Positions 44,743 through 60,395 of a stretch of 64,000 bases of DNA are shown here, piece after piece. The stretch's first letter is position 1. Each line of letters starts with the position of its first letter. The DNA is from Manihot esculenta (Eukaryota; Streptophyta; Magnoliopsida; Malpighiales; Euphorbiaceae): contig NC_035164.2 in the NCBI RefSeq assembly GCF_001659605.2, forward strand, positions 12,498,965 through 12,562,964, given 5' to 3'. The position numbers were made by a program, and so were the translations under genes. Under the pieces are notes generated by a model that was given only the letters and a program-made list of their open reading frames with translations, had not been told where the DNA came from and did no database searches.

Positions 44743-46859
44743 TTTCTTTTTTAATGTTTTTGACTTTCAACTAATTAAACAAGTTTTATTTTAATTGAAT
44801 ATTTGTATAAATAATTTGTAATAATTATTATATTTTGTTTATAATGTATGAGTATAATATTTTGGGGTTAGAATGGTACGGTTGTTTATTTTGCGACCAT
44901 CATTTCCTTTTTAATGTTCAGGCAGTGCCGTTTATTTTGCGCCCCATCGTTTCTTTTTTAATATTCTTCAACTTTAAACTAATTAAAGTGAACAATTAAA
45001 GTTTTATTTTAATTGAATATTTGAATGAATGATTACTAATATATAACAATTTTGTTTCTAATGTATAAGTATAAAATTTTAGGGTAAGCAGGACACTGTC
45101 ATTTATTTTGGGCCTATTGTTTTTTTTTAATGTTCTTGACTTCAAACCTATTAAAGTCAACAATTAAAGTTTTATTTTAATTGAATATTTGAATAAATGA
45201 TTACTAATAAATAAGAATTTTATTTATAGTGTATGAGTATAATATTTTGAGATAGAAAAGGCACTATCGTTTATTTCGCACCCTATCGTTTCTTTTTTAA
45301 TGTTCATGACTTTAAACTAATTAAAGTAAACAATTAATGTTTTATTTTAATTGTATATTTGAATAAATGAGTAGTAATTAATAACAATTTTGCTTATACT
45401 CTATGATGATAATATTTTAGGGTACGTAAGGCACTGTTGTTTATTTTGCGCCCAATCGTTTCTTTTTTAATATTCTTGACTTTAAACTAATTAAACATGT
45501 TTTATTTTAATTGAATATTTGAAAAAATAATTGCTAATAATTATTATATTTTGTTTAAAATGTATGAGTACAATATTTTGGGTAAGAAATGCAGAATTGT
45601 TTATTTTGCGACCATCATTTCCTTTCTAATGCTTAGGCACTGTCGTTTATTTTGCGCCCCATCCTTTCTTTTTTAATGTTCATGACTTCAAACTAATTAA
45701 AGTGAACAATTAAACTTTTATTTTAATTGAACATTTAAATAAATGATTACTAATAGATAACAATTTTGCTTATAATGTATGAGTATAATATTTTGGGGGT
45801 AAGAAATGCACTGTCGTTTATATTGCGCCCTATCGTTTCTTTTTTAATATTCTTAACTTTCAACTAATTAAACAAGTTTTACTTTAATTGAATATTTAAA
45901 TAAATAATTACTAATAATTATTATATTTTGTTTAAAATGTATGAGTATAATATTTTGGGGCAAGAAAGGCACGGTTGTTTATTTTGCGACCATCATTTCC
46001 TTTTTAATGTTTAGGCACTGTCGTTTATTTTGCGCTCAGTCGTTTCTTTTTTAATGTTCTTTCACTTTAAACTAATTAAAGTAAACAATTAAAGTTTTAT
46101 TTTAATTGAACATTTGAATAAATAATTACGAATAAATAACAATTTTATTTATAATATATAAGTATAATATTTTGGGCTAAGGAAGGCACTCTCGTTTATT
46201 TTGCACCCCATTATATCTTTTTTAATATTCTTGACTTTAATCTAATTAAGGTGAATAATTAAAGTTTTATTTTAATTGAACATTTGAATAAATGATTACT
46301 AATATATAACAAGTATGTTTATAATGTATAAGCATAATATTTTGAGGTTAGAAAGACACTTTCGTTTATTTTGCGCCACATTATTTCTTTTTTAATGTTC
46401 TCGACTTTAAACTAAATAAAATGAACAATTAAAGTTTTATTTTAATTGAATATTTGAATAAATTATTACTAATATATAACAATTTTGTTTATAATGTATA
46501 AGCATAATATTTTAGGGTAAGCAGAGCACTGTCATTTATTTTGGGCCCATTGTTTCTTTTTTAATGTTTCTGACTTCAAACGTATTAAAGTGAACAATTA
46601 AAGTTTTGTTTTAATTGAATATTTTAATTAATGATTACTAATAAATAAAAATTTTATTTATAGTGTATGAGTATAATATTTTGGGGTAAGAAAGGCACTA
46701 TCGTTTATTTCGCGCCTTATCGTTTCTTTTTTAATGTTCTTGACTTTAAACTAATTAAAGTAAACAATTAATGTTTTATTTTAATTGTATATTTGAATAA
46801 CTGATTACTAATGAATAACAATTTTGCTTATAATATATGACTAATATTTTGGGGTAAGT

Positions 46860-49800
46860 AAGGCACTGACGTTTATTTTGCGCACTATCGTTTCTTTTTT
46901 AATGTTCTTGACTTTAAACTAATTAAACAAGTTTTATTTTAATTGAATATTTGAATAAATAATTGCTAATAATTATTATATTTTGTTTAAAATGTATGAG
47001 TATAATATTTTGGGTAACAAAGGCGCAGTTATTTATTTTGTACCCATCATTTCTTTTTTAATGTTCAGACAATGTCGTTTATTTTGCGCCCTATTGTTTT
47101 TTTTTAAATGCTCTTAACTTTAAACTAATTAAAGTGAACAATTAAATTTTTGTTTTAACTGAATATTAGAATAAATGATTACTAATGAATAACAATTTTG
47201 CCTATAATGTATGAGTATAATATTTTGGGATAAGAAAGACATTGTCGTTTATTTTGCGCCCTATCATTTTTTTTAATGTTTTTGACTTTCAACTAATTAA
47301 ACAAGTTTTATTTTAATTGAATATTTGTATAAATAATTAGTAATAATTATTATATTTTGTTTATAATGTATGAGTATAATGTTTTGGGTAAGAAAGGCAC
47401 CATCATTTATATAGCGCCCATCATTTATTTTTTAATGTTCCGGCACTGTCGTATATTTTGCGTCCCATCATTTTTTTTAATGTTCTTGACTTTAAACTAA
47501 TTACAATAAAAAATTAAAATTTTATTTTCATTGAACATTTGAATAAATGATTACTAATAGATAACAAGTTTGTTTATAATGTATAAGTATATTATTTTTG
47601 GGTAAGAAAGGCACTGTTATTTATTTTGGATCCATTATTTCTTTTTTAATGTTCTTGACTTTAAACTAATTAAAGCGAACAATTAAAGTTTTATTTTAAT
47701 TAAATATTTGAATTAATGATTACTAATAAATTACAATTTTGTTTATAATGTATGATTATAATATTTTGGGATAAAAAAGGCACCGTCGTTTATTTTACGT
47801 CCATCATTTCTTTTTTAATGTTCAGACACTGTCGTTTATTTTGCACCCCATCATTTCTTTTTAATGATCATGTCTTCAAACTAATTAATGTAAACAATTA
47901 AAGTTTTAATTTAATTGAACATTTGAATAAATGATTACTAATAAATCACAAGTTTGTTTATAATGTATAAGCATAATATTTTAGGGTAAGAAAGGTACTA
48001 TCGTTTATTTTGCGTCAATCATTTCTTTTTTAATGTTTAGGCATTGTCGCTTATTTTGCGCCCATCATTTCTTTTTTAATGTTCTTTGACTTTAAACTAA
48101 TTAAAGTAAACAATTAAAGCTTTATTTTAATTGAAAATTTGAATAAATGATTACTAATGGATAACAATTTTGTTTATAATATATGAGTATAATATTTTGG
48201 GCTAAGAAAGGCACTGTCGTTTATTTTGTACCCCATCATTTGTTTTTAATGTTCTTGACTTTAAACTAATTAAAGTGAACAATTAAAGTTTTATTTTAAT
48301 TGAATATTTGAATGAATGATTACTAATATATAACAATTTTGTTTATAATGTATAAGTATAATATTTTAGGGTAAGCAGGGCACTGTCATTTATTTTGGGC
48401 CTATTGTTTCTTTTTTAATGTTCCTGACTTCAAACCTATTAAAGTCAACAATTAAAATTTTATTTTAATTGAATATTTGAATAAATGATTACTAATAAAT
48501 AACAATTTTATTTATAGTGTATGAATATAATATTTTGGGGCAAGAAAAGTACTGTCGTTTATTTCGCGCCATATCGTTTCTTTTTTAATGTTCGTGACTT
48601 TAAACTAATTAAAGTAAACAATTAATGTTTTATTTTAATTGAATATTTGAATAAATGATTACTAATGAATAACAATTTTGCTTATAATGTATGAGTATAA
48701 TATTTTGGGGTAATTAAGGCACTGTCGTTTATTTTGCGCCGATCGTTTCTTTTTTAATGTTCTTGACTTTAAACTAATTAAAGAGGTTTTATTTTAATTG
48801 AATATTTGAATAAAAAATTAGTAATAATTATTATTATTTTTTTAAAATGTATGAGTATAATATTTTGGGGTAAGAATGGCACGGTTGTTTATTTTGCGAC
48901 CATCATTTCCTTTTTAATGTTCAGGCACTGCTATTTATTTTGCGCCCCATCGTTTCTTTTTTAATGTTTTTTTACTTTAAACTAATATTTTGGGTAAGAA
49001 AGACACCGTCGTATATTTTGCGCCACATTATTTCTTTTTTAATATTCTTGACTTTAAACTAAATAAAATGAACAATTAACGTTTTGTTTTAATTAATTAT
49101 TTGAATGAATGATTACTAATATATAAATATTTTGTTTATAATATATAAGTATAATATTTTAGGGTAAGCAGGGCACTGTCATTTATTTTGGGCCCATTGT
49201 TTCTTTTTTAATGTTTCTGACTTCAAAGCTATTAAAGTGAACAATTATAGTTTTATTTTAATTCAATATTTGAATAAATGATTACTAATAAATAATAATT
49301 TTATTTATATTGTATGAGTATAATATTTTGGGGTAAGTAAGGCACTGACGTTTATTTTGCGCACTATCGTTTCTTTTTTAATGTTCTTGATTTTAAACTA
49401 ATTAAACAAGTTTTATTTTAATTGAATATTTGAATAAATAATTGTTAATAATTATTATATTTTGTTTAATATGTATGAGTATAATATTTTGGGTAACAAT
49501 GACGCTATTATTTATTTTGTACCCATCATTTCTTTTTTAATGTTCAGACACTGTCATTTAATTTGCGCCTTATTGTTTTTTTTTAAAATGTTCTTGACTT
49601 TAAACTAACGAAAGTGAACAATTAAAGTTTTATTTTAATTGAATATTAGAATAAATGATTACTGATAAATAACAATTTTGTTTATAATGTATGAGTATAA
49701 TATTTTGGGGTAAGAAAGGCAGTATGTTTTATTTTGCGCCCTATCGTTTATTTTTTAATGTTTTTGACTTTCAACTAAATAAACAAGTTTTATTTTAATT

Positions 49801-52800
49801 GAATATTTATATAAATAATTAGTAATAATTATTATATTTTATTTATAATGTATGAGTATAATATTTTGGGTAAGAAAGGCACCATCGTTTATGTAGCACC
49901 CATTATTGATTTTTTAATGTTCCGGCACTGTCGTTTATTTTGCGCCCCATCATTTTTTTTAATGTTCTTGACTTTAAACTAATTAAAGTGAACAATTAAA
50001 GTTTTATTTTAATTGAATATTTGAATGAATGATTACTAATATATAACCATTTTGTTTATAACGTATAAGTATAATATTTTAGGGTAAGCAGGACACTGTC
50101 ATTTATTTTGGGCCTATTGTTTCTTTTTTAATGTTCCTGACTTCAAACCTATTAAATTCATCAATTAAAGTTTTATTTTAATTGAATATTTGAATAAATG
50201 ATTACTAATAAATAACAATTTTATTTATAGTGTATAAGTATAATATTTTGGGGTAAGAAAGGCACTGTCGTTTATTTCACGCCATATCGTTTCTTTTATA
50301 ATGTTCAGGCTCTGTCGTTTATTTTGCATCCCATCGTTTCTCTTTTAATGTTCATGCCTTCAAACTAATTAAAGTAAACTATTAAAGTTTTAACTTAATT
50401 GGACATTTGAATAAATGATTACTAATAAATAACAAGTTTATTTATAATGTATAAGTATAATATTTTAGGGTAAGAAAGGTACTATCATTTATTTTGCATC
50501 CATCATTTCTTTTTTAATATTCATACACTGTCGTTTATTTTGCACCCCATCGTTTCTTTTTAATGATCATGTCTTCAAACTAATTAAAGTAAATAATTAA
50601 AGTTTTAATTTAGTTGAACATTTGAATAAATGATTACTAATAAATAACAAGTTCATTTATAATGTATAAATATAATATTTTAGGGTAAGAAAGGAACTAT
50701 TATTTATTTTGCGTCCATCATTTCTTTTTTAATGTTCAGGCACTGTCGTTTATTTTGCACCCCATCGTTTCTTTTTTAATGTTCTTTGACTTTAAACTAA
50801 TTAAAGTAAACAATTAAAGTTTTATTATAATTGAAAATTTGAATAAATGATTACTAATGAATAACAATTTTGTTTATAATGTATGAGTATAATATTTTGG
50901 GCTAAGAAAGGCACTATCGTATATTTTGTGCCCTATCATTTCTTTTTTAATGTTCTTGACTTTAAACTAATTAAAGTTAACAATTAAAGTTTTATTTTAA
51001 TTGAATATTTGAATGAATGATTACTAATTTATAACAATTTTGTTTATAATATATAAGTATAATATTTTAGGGTAAGCAGAGCACTGTCATTTATTTTGGG
51101 CCTATTGTTTCTTTTTTAATGTTCCTGACTTCAAACCTATTAAGGTCAACAATTAAAGTTTTATTTTAATTGAATATTTGAATAAATGATTACTAATAAA
51201 TAACAATTTTATTTATAGTGCATGAGTATAATATTTTGGGCTAAGAAAGGCACTGTCGTTTATTTTGCGCCTCATCATTTTTTTTTAATGTTCTTGACTT
51301 TAAACTAATTAAAGTTAACAATTAAAATTTTATTTTAATTGAATATTTGAATAAATGATTACTAATAGATAACAATTTTGCTTATAATGTATGAGTATAA
51401 TATTTTAGGGTAAGTAAGGCACTGTCGTTTATTTTGGGCCTATTGTTTCTTTTTTAATGTTCCTGATTTTAATCCTATTAAAGTGAACAATTAAAGTTTT
51501 ATATTAATTGAATATTTGAATAAATGATTACTAATAAATAACAATTTTATGTATAGTGTATGAGTATAATATTTTGGGGTAAGAAAGGCACTGTCGTTTA
51601 TTTCGCGCCCAATCGTTTCTTTTTTAATGTTCTTGACTTTAAACTAATTAAAGCAAAAAATTAATATTTTATTTTAATTGAATGTTTGAATAAATGATTA
51701 CTAATGAATAACAATTTTGCTTATAATGTATGAGTATAATATTTTGGGGTTATTAAGACACTGTCGTTTATTTTGCGCCCCATCGTTTCTTTTTTAATGT
51801 TCTTGACTTTAAACTAATTAAAGAGGTTTTATTTTAATTGAATATTTGAATAAAAAATTAGTAATAATTATTATATTTTGTTTAAAATGTATGAGTATAA
51901 TATTTTGGGGTAAGAATGGCACGGTTGTTTATTTTGCGACCATCATTTCCTTTTTAATGTTCAGGCACTGCTGTTTATTTTGCGCCTCATCGTTTCTTTT
52001 TTAATGTTTTTTGACTTTAAACTAATATTTTGGGGTAAGAAAGACACCGTCATATATTTTGCGCCACATTATTTCTTTTTTAATGTTCTTGACTTTAAAA
52101 TAAATAAAATGAACAATTAACGTTTTCTTTTAATTAATTATTTGAATAAATGATTACTAATATATAAATATTTTGTTTAAAATATATAAGTATAATATTT
52201 TAGGGTAAGCCAAGCACTGTCATTTATTTTGGGCCCATTGTTACTTTTTAATGTTCTTGACTTCAAACTTATTAAAGTGAACAATTAAGTTTTTATTTTA
52301 ATTGAATATTTGAATAAATGATTACTAATAAATAATAATTTTATTTATAGTGTATGAGTATAATATTTTGGGATAAGAAAGGCACCATCGTTTATTTCGC
52401 GCCCTATCGTTTCTTTTTTAATGTTTATGACTTTAAACTAATTAAAGTAAACAATTAATGTTTTATTTTAATTGTATATTTGAATAAATGAGTACTAATG
52501 AATAACAATTTTGCTTAGACTCTATGACGATAATATTTTAGGGTACGTAAGGCACTGTTATTTATTTTGCGCCCTATCGTTTCTTTTTTAATATTCTTGA
52601 CTTTAAACTAATTAAACATGTTTTATTTTAATTGAATATTTGAATAAATAATTGCTAATAACTATTATATGTTGTTTAAAATGTATGAGTATAATATTTT
52701 GGGGTAAGAAAGGCACAATTGTTTATTTTGCGACCATCATTTCCTTTCTAATGTTTAGGCATTGTCGTTTATTTTGCGCCCCATCCTTTCTTTTTTAATG

Positions 52801-55800
52801 TTCATGACTTCAAACTAATTAAAGTGAACAATTAAAGTTTTATTTTAATTGAACATTTAAATAAATGATTACTAATAGATAACAATTTTGCTTATAATGT
52901 ATGAGTATAATATTTTGGGGGTAAGAAATATACTGTCGTTTATTTTGCGCCCTATCGTTTCTTTTTTAATATTCTTGACTTTCAACTAATTAAACAAGTT
53001 TTACTTTAATTGAATATTTGAATAAATAATTACTAATAATTATTATATTTTATTTAAAATGTATGAGTATAATATTTTGGGGCAAGAAAGGCACGGTTGT
53101 TTATTTTGCGACCATCATTTCCTTTTTAATATTTAGGCACTGTCGTTTATTTGGCGCCTAGTCGTTTCTTTTTTAATGTTATTTCACTTTAAACTAATTA
53201 AAGTAAACAATTAAAGTTATATTTTAATTGAACATTTGAATAAATAATTATGAATAAATAACAATTTTATTTATAATATATGGGTTTTATATTTTGGGCT
53301 AAGGAAGGCACTCTCGTTTATTTAGCACCCCATTAATTTTTTTTTAATATTCTTGACTTTAAACTAATTAAAGTGAATAATTAAAGTTTTATTTTAATTA
53401 AACATTTGAATAAATGATTACTAATATATAACAAGAATGTTTATAATGTATGAGTGTAATATTTTAGGGTAAGCAGGGCCCTGTCATTTATTTTGGGCCC
53501 ATTGTTTCTTTTTTAATGTTCCTGACTTCAAACCAATTAAAGTGAACAATTATAGTTTTATTTTAATTGAATATTTGAATAAATGATTACTAATAAATAA
53601 CAATTTTATTTATATTGTATGAGTATAATATTTTGGGGTAAGAAAGGCACTGACGTTTATTTTGCGCACTATCGTTTCTTTTTTAATGTTCTTGACTTTA
53701 AACTAATTAAAGTTAACAATTAAAGTTTTATTTTAATTGAATATTTGAATGAATGATTACTAATAAAGGCACTGACGTTTATTTTGCGCACTATCGTTTC
53801 TTTTTTAATGTTCTTGACTTTAAACTAATTAAACAAGTTTTATTTTAATTGAATATTTGAATAAATAATTGCTAATAATTATTATATTTTGTTTAAAATG
53901 TATGAGTATAATATTTTGGGTAACAAAGGCGCAGTTATTTATTTTGTACCCATCATTTCTTTTTTAATGTTCAGACAATGTCGTTTATTTTGCGCCCTAT
54001 TGTTTTTTTTAAATGTTCTTAACTTTAAACTAATTAAAGTGAACAATTAAATTTTTATTTTAATTGAATATTAGAATAAATGATTACTAATGAATAACAA
54101 TTTTGCCTATAATGTATGAGTATAATATTTTGGGATAAGAAAGACATTGTCGTTTACTTGCGCCCTATCGTTTTTTTTAATGTTTTTGACTTTCAACTAA
54201 TTGAACAAGTTTTATTTTAATTGAATATTTGTATAAATAATTAGTAATAATTATTATATTTTGTTTATAATGTATGAGTATAATGTTTTGGGTAAGAAAG
54301 GCACCATCGTTTATATAGCGCCCATCATTTATTTTTTAATGTTCCGGCACTGTCGTATATTTTGCGTCCCATCATTTTTTTTAATGTTCTTGACTTTAAA
54401 CTAATTACAATAAAAAATTAAAATTTTATTTTCATTGAACATTTGAATAAATGATTACTAATAGATAACAAGTTTGTTTATAATGTATAAGTATATTATT
54501 TTTGGGTAAGAAAGGCACTGTTATTTATTTTGGATCCATTATTTCTTTTTAAATGTTCTTGACTTTAAACTAATTAAAGCGAACAATTAAAGTTTTATTT
54601 TAATTAAATATTTGAATTAATGATTACTAATAAATTACAATTTTGTTTATAATGTATGATTATAATATTTTTGGATAAGAAAGGCACCGTCGTTTATTTT
54701 ACGTCCATCATTTCTTTTTTAATGTTCAGACACTGTCGTTTATTTTGCACCCCATCATTTCTTTTTAATGATCATGTCTTCAAACTAATTAATGTAAACA
54801 ATTAAAGTTTTAATTTAATTGAACATTTGAATAAATGATTACTAATAAATCACAAGTTTGTTTATAATGTATAAGCATAATATTTTAGGGTAAGAAAGGT
54901 ACTATCGTTTATTTTGCATCAATCATTTCTTTTTTAATGTTCAGGCATTGTCGTTTATTTTGCGCCCATCATTTCTTTTTTAATGTTCTTTGACTTTAAA
55001 CTAATTAAAGTAAACAATTAAAGTTTTATTTTAATTGAAAATTTGAATAAATGATTACTAATGGATAACAATTTTGTTTATAATATATGAGTATAATATT
55101 TTGGGCTAAGAAAGGCACTGTCGTTTATTTTGTACTCCATCATTTGTTTTTAATGTTCTTGACTTTAAACTAACTAAAGTGAACAATTAAAGTTTTATTT
55201 TAATTGAATATTTGAATGAATGATTACTAATATATAGCAATTTTGTTTATAATGTATAAGTATAATATTTTAGGGTAAGCAGGGCACTGTCATTTATTTT
55301 GGGCCTATTGTTTCTTTTTTAATGTTCCTGACTTCAAACCTATTAAAGTCAACAATTAAAATTTTATTTTAATTGAATATTTGAATAAATGATTACTAAT
55401 AAATAACAATTTTATTTATAGTGTATGAATATAATATTTTGGGGCAAGAAAAGTACTGTCGTTTATTTCGCGCCATATAGTTTCTTTTTTAATGTTCGTG
55501 ACTTTAAACTAATTAAAGAAAATAATTAATGTTTTATTTTAATTTAATATTTGAATAAATGATTACTAATGAATAACAATTTTGCTTATAATGTATGAGT
55601 ATAATATTTTGGGGTAATTAAGGCACTGTCGTTTATTTTGCGCCGATCGTTTCTTTTTTAATGTTCTTGACTTTAAACTAATTAAAGAGGTTTTATTTTA
55701 ATTGAATATTTGAATAAAAAATTAGTAATAATTATTATATTTTTTTTAAAATGTATGAGTATAATATTTTGGGGTACGAATGGCACGGTTGTTTATTTTG

Positions 55801-56222
55801 CTACCATCATTTCCTTTTTAATGTTCAGGCACTGCTGTTTATTTTGCGCCCCATCGTTTCTTTTTTAATGTTTTTTTACTTTAAACTAATATTTTGGGTA
55901 AGAAAGACACCGTCGTATATTTTGCGCCACATTATTTCTTTTTTAATATTCTTGACTTTAAACTAAATAAAATGAACAATTAACGTTTTGTTTTAATTAA
56001 TTATTTGAATGAATGATTACTAATATATAAATATTTTGTTTATAATATATAAGTATAATATTTTAGGGTAAGCAGGGCACTGTCATTTATTTTGGGCCCG
56101 TTGTTTCTTTTTTAATGTTTCTGACTTCAAACCTATTAAAGTGAACAATTATAGTTTTATTTTAATTGAATATTTGAATAAATGATTACTAATAAATAAT
56201 AATTTATTTATATTGTATGAGT
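46860..56222. repeat. Higher-order copy with period about 6.9 kb
   Basis: Sequence from about 46860 reappears from about 53766, with matching private variants: 'aaaggcgcagttattt' (about 47021 and 53926), 'tatatagcgcccatcattta' (about 47408 and 54312), and the rare unit 'taagtaaggcactgacg' plus 'gattttaaac' (49321 and 56223). Offsets are 6,898-6,904 bp, about 40 monomers. Confidence 0.8.
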
Positions 56223-59200
56223 ATAATATTTTGGGGTAAGTAAGGCACTGACGTTTATTTTGCGCACTATCATTTCTTTTTTAATGTTCTTGATTTTAAA
56301 CTAATTAAACAAGTTTTATTTTAATTGAATATTTGAATAAATAATTGTTAATAATTATTATATTTTGTTTAATATGTATGAGTATAATATTTTGGGTAAC
56401 AATGACGCTATTATTTATTTTGTACCCATCATTTCTTTTTTAATGTTCAGACACTGTCATTTAATTTGCGCCTTATTGTTTTTTTTTAAAATGTTCTTGA
56501 CTTTAAACTAACGAAAGTGAACAATTAAAGTTTTATTTTAATTGAATATTAGAATAAATGATTACTGATAAATAACAATTTTGTTTATAATGTATGAGTA
56601 TAATATTTTGGGGTAAGAAAGGCAGTATGTTTATTTTGCGCCCTATCGTTTATTTTTTAATGTTTTTGACTTTCAACTAAATAAACAAGTTTTATTTTAA
56701 TTGAATATTTATATAAATAATTAGTAATAATTATTATATTTTATTTATAATGTATGAGTATAATATTTTGGGTAAGAAAGGCACCATCGTTTATGTAGCG
56801 CCCATTATTGATTTTTTAATGTTCCGGCACTGTCGTTTATTTTGCGCCCCATCATTTTTTTTTTAATGTTCTTGACTTTAAACTAATTAAAGTGAACAAT
56901 TAAAGTTTTATTTTAATTTAATATTTGAATGAATGATTACTAATATATAACAATTTTGTTTATAACGTATAAGTATACTATTTTAGGGTAAGCAGGACAC
57001 TGTCATTTATTTTGGGCCTATTGTTTCTTTTTTAATGTTCCTGACTTCAAACCTATTAAATTCATCAATTAAAGTTTTATTTTAATTGAATATTTGAATA
57101 AATGATTACTAATAAATAACAATTTTATTTATAGTGTATGAGTATAATATTTTGGGGTAAGAAAGGCACTGTCGTTTATTTCACGCCATATCGTTTCTTT
57201 TATAATGTTCAGGCACTGTCGTTTATTTTGCATCCCATCGTTTCTCTTTTAATGTTCATGTCTTCAAACTAATTAAAGTAAACAATTAAAGTTTTAACTT
57301 AATTGGACATTTGAATAAATGATTACTAATAAATAACAAGTTTATTTATAATGTATAAGTATAATATTTTAGGGTAAGAAAGGTACTATCATTTATTTTG
57401 CATCCATCATTTCTTTTTTAATATTCATACACTGTCGTTTATTTTGCACCCCATCGTTTCTTTTTAATGATCATGTCTTCAAACTAATTAAAGTAAATAA
57501 TTAAAGTTTTAATTTAGTTGAACATTTGAATAAATGATTACTAATAAATAACAAGTTCATTTATAATGTATAAATATAATATTTTAGGGTAAGAAAGGAA
57601 CTATTATTTATTTTGCGTCCATCATTTCTTTTTTAATGTTCAGGCACTGTCGTTTATTTTGCACCCCATCGTTTCTTTTTTAATGTTCTTTGACTTTAAA
57701 CTAATTAAAGTAAACAATTAAAGTTTTATTATAATTGAAAATTTGAATAAATGATTACTAATGAATAACAATTTTGTTTATAATGTATGAGTATAATATT
57801 TTGGGCTAAGAAAGGCACTATCGTATATTTTGTGCCCTATCATTTCTTTTTTAATGTTCTTGACTTTAAACTAATTAAAGTGAACAATTAAAGTTTTATT
57901 TTAATTGAATATTTGAATGAATGATTACTAATTTATAACAATTTTGTTTATAATGTATAAGTATAATATTTTAGGGTAAGCAGAGCACTGTCATTTATTT
58001 TGGGCCTATTGTTTCTTTTTTAATGTTCCTGACTTCAAACCTATTAAGGTCAACAATTAAAGTTTTATTTTAATTGAATATTTGAATAAATGATTACTAA
58101 TAAATAACAATTTTATTTATAGCGCATGAGTATAATATTTTGGGCTAAGAAAGGCACTGTCGTTTATTTTGCGCCTCATCATTTTTTTTTAATGTTCTTG
58201 ACTTTAAACTAATTAAAGTTAACAATTAAAATTTTATTTTAATTGAATATTTGAATAAATGATTACTAATAAATAACAATTTTGCTTATAATGTATGAGT
58301 ATAATATTTTAGGGTAAGTAAGGCACTGTCATTTATTTTGGGCCTATTGTTTCTTTTTTAATGTTCCTGACTTCAAACCTATTAAGGTCAACAATTAAAG
58401 TTTTATTTTAATTGAATATTTGAATAAATGATTACTAATAAATAACAATTTTATTTATGGTGCATGAGTATAATATTTTGGGCTAAGAAAGGCACTGTCG
58501 TTTATTTTGCGCCTCATCATTTTTTTTTAATGTTCTTGACTTTAAACTAATTAAAGCTAACAATTAAAATTTTATTTTAATTGAATATTTGAATAAATGA
58601 TTACTAATAAATAACAATTTTGCTTATAATGTATGAGTATAATATTTTAGGGTAAGTAAGGCACTGTCGTTTATTTTGGGCCTATTGTATCTTTTTTAAT
58701 GTTCCTGACTTTAATTCTATTAAAGTGAACAATTAAAGATTTATATTAATTGAATATTTGAATAAATGATTACTAATAAATAACAATTTTATGTATAGTG
58801 TATGAGTATAATATTTTGGGGTAAGAAAGGCACTGTCGTTTATTTCGCGCCCAATCGTTTCTTTTTTAATGTTCTTGACTTTAAACTAATTAAAGCAAAA
58901 AATTAATATTTTATTTTAATTGAATGTTTGAATAAATGATTACTAATGAATAACAATTTTGCTTATAATGTATGAGTATAATATTTTGGGGTAATTAAGA
59001 CACTGTCGTTTATTTTGCGCCCCATCGTTTCTTTTTTAATGTTCTTGACTTTAAACTAATTAAAGAGGTTTTATTTTAATTGAATATTTGAATAAAAAAT
59101 TAGTAATAATTATTATATTTTGTTTAAAATGTATGAGTATAATATTTTGGGGTAAGAATGGCACGGTTGTTTATTTTGCGACCATCATTTCCTTTTTAAT

Positions 59201-60395
59201 GTTCAGGCACTGCTGTTTATTTTGCGCCTCATCGTTTCTTTTTTAATGTTTTTTGACTTTAAACTAATATTTTGGGGTAAGAAAGACACCATCATATATT
59301 TTGCGCCACATTATTTCTTTTTTAATGTTCTTGACTTTAAAATAAATAAAATGAACAATTAACGTTTTCTTTTAATTAATTATTTGAATAAATGATTACT
59401 AATATATAAATATTTTGTTTAAAATATATAAGTATAATATTTTAGGGTAAGCCGGGCACTGTCATTTATTTTGGGCCCATTGTTACTTTTTAATGTTCCT
59501 GACTTCAAACTTATTAAAGTGAACAATTAAGTTTTTATTTTAATTGAATATTTAAATAAATGATTACTAATAAATAATAATTTTATTTATAGTGTATGAG
59601 TATAATATTTTGGGATAAGAAAGGCACTATCGTTTATTTCGCGCCCTATCTTTTCTTTTTTCATATTTATGACTTTAAACTAATTAAAGTAAACAATTAA
59701 TGTTTTATTTTAATTGAATATTTGAATAAATGATTACTAATGAATAACAATTTTGCTTATAATGTATGAGTATAATATTTTGGGGTAATTAAGGCACTGT
59801 CGTTTATTTTGCGCCCATCGTTTCTTTTTTAATGTTCTTGACTTTAAACTAATTAAAGAGGTTTTATTTTAATTGAATATTTGAATAAAAAATTAGTAAT
59901 AATTATTATATTTTTTTTAAAATGTATGAGTATAATATTTTGGGGTAAGAATGGCACGCTTGTTTATTTTGCGACCATCATTTCCTTTTTAATGTTCAGG
60001 CACTGCTATTTATTTTGCGCCCCATCGTTTCTTTTTTAATGTTTTTTTACTTTAAACTAATATTTTGGGTAAGAAAGACACCGTCGTATATTTTGCGCCA
60101 CATTATTTCTTTTTTAATATTCTTGACTTTAAACTAAATAAAATGAACAATTAACGTTTTGTTTTAATTAATTATTTGAATGAATGATTACTAATATATA
60201 AATATTTTGTTTATAATATATAAGTATAATATTTTAGGGTAAGCAGGGCACTGTCATTTATTTTGGGCCCATTGTTTCTTTTTTAATGTTTCTGACTTCA
60301 AACCTATTAAAGTGAACAATTATAGTTTTATTTTAATTCAATATTTGAATAAATGATTACTAATAAATAACAATTTTATTTATATTGTATGAGTA
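56223..60395. repeat. Higher-order unit of 4,173 bp, copy 1
   Basis: This unit and the next start with the same monomer and share landmarks at a constant offset, for example 'tggtgcatgagtataat' at 58458 and 62631 (offset 4,173). Compared with the 6.9-kb unit it has lost about 3.1 kb (the equivalent of about 52440-55530) and gained a two-monomer duplication of about 340 bp (58125-58460). Confidence 0.8.
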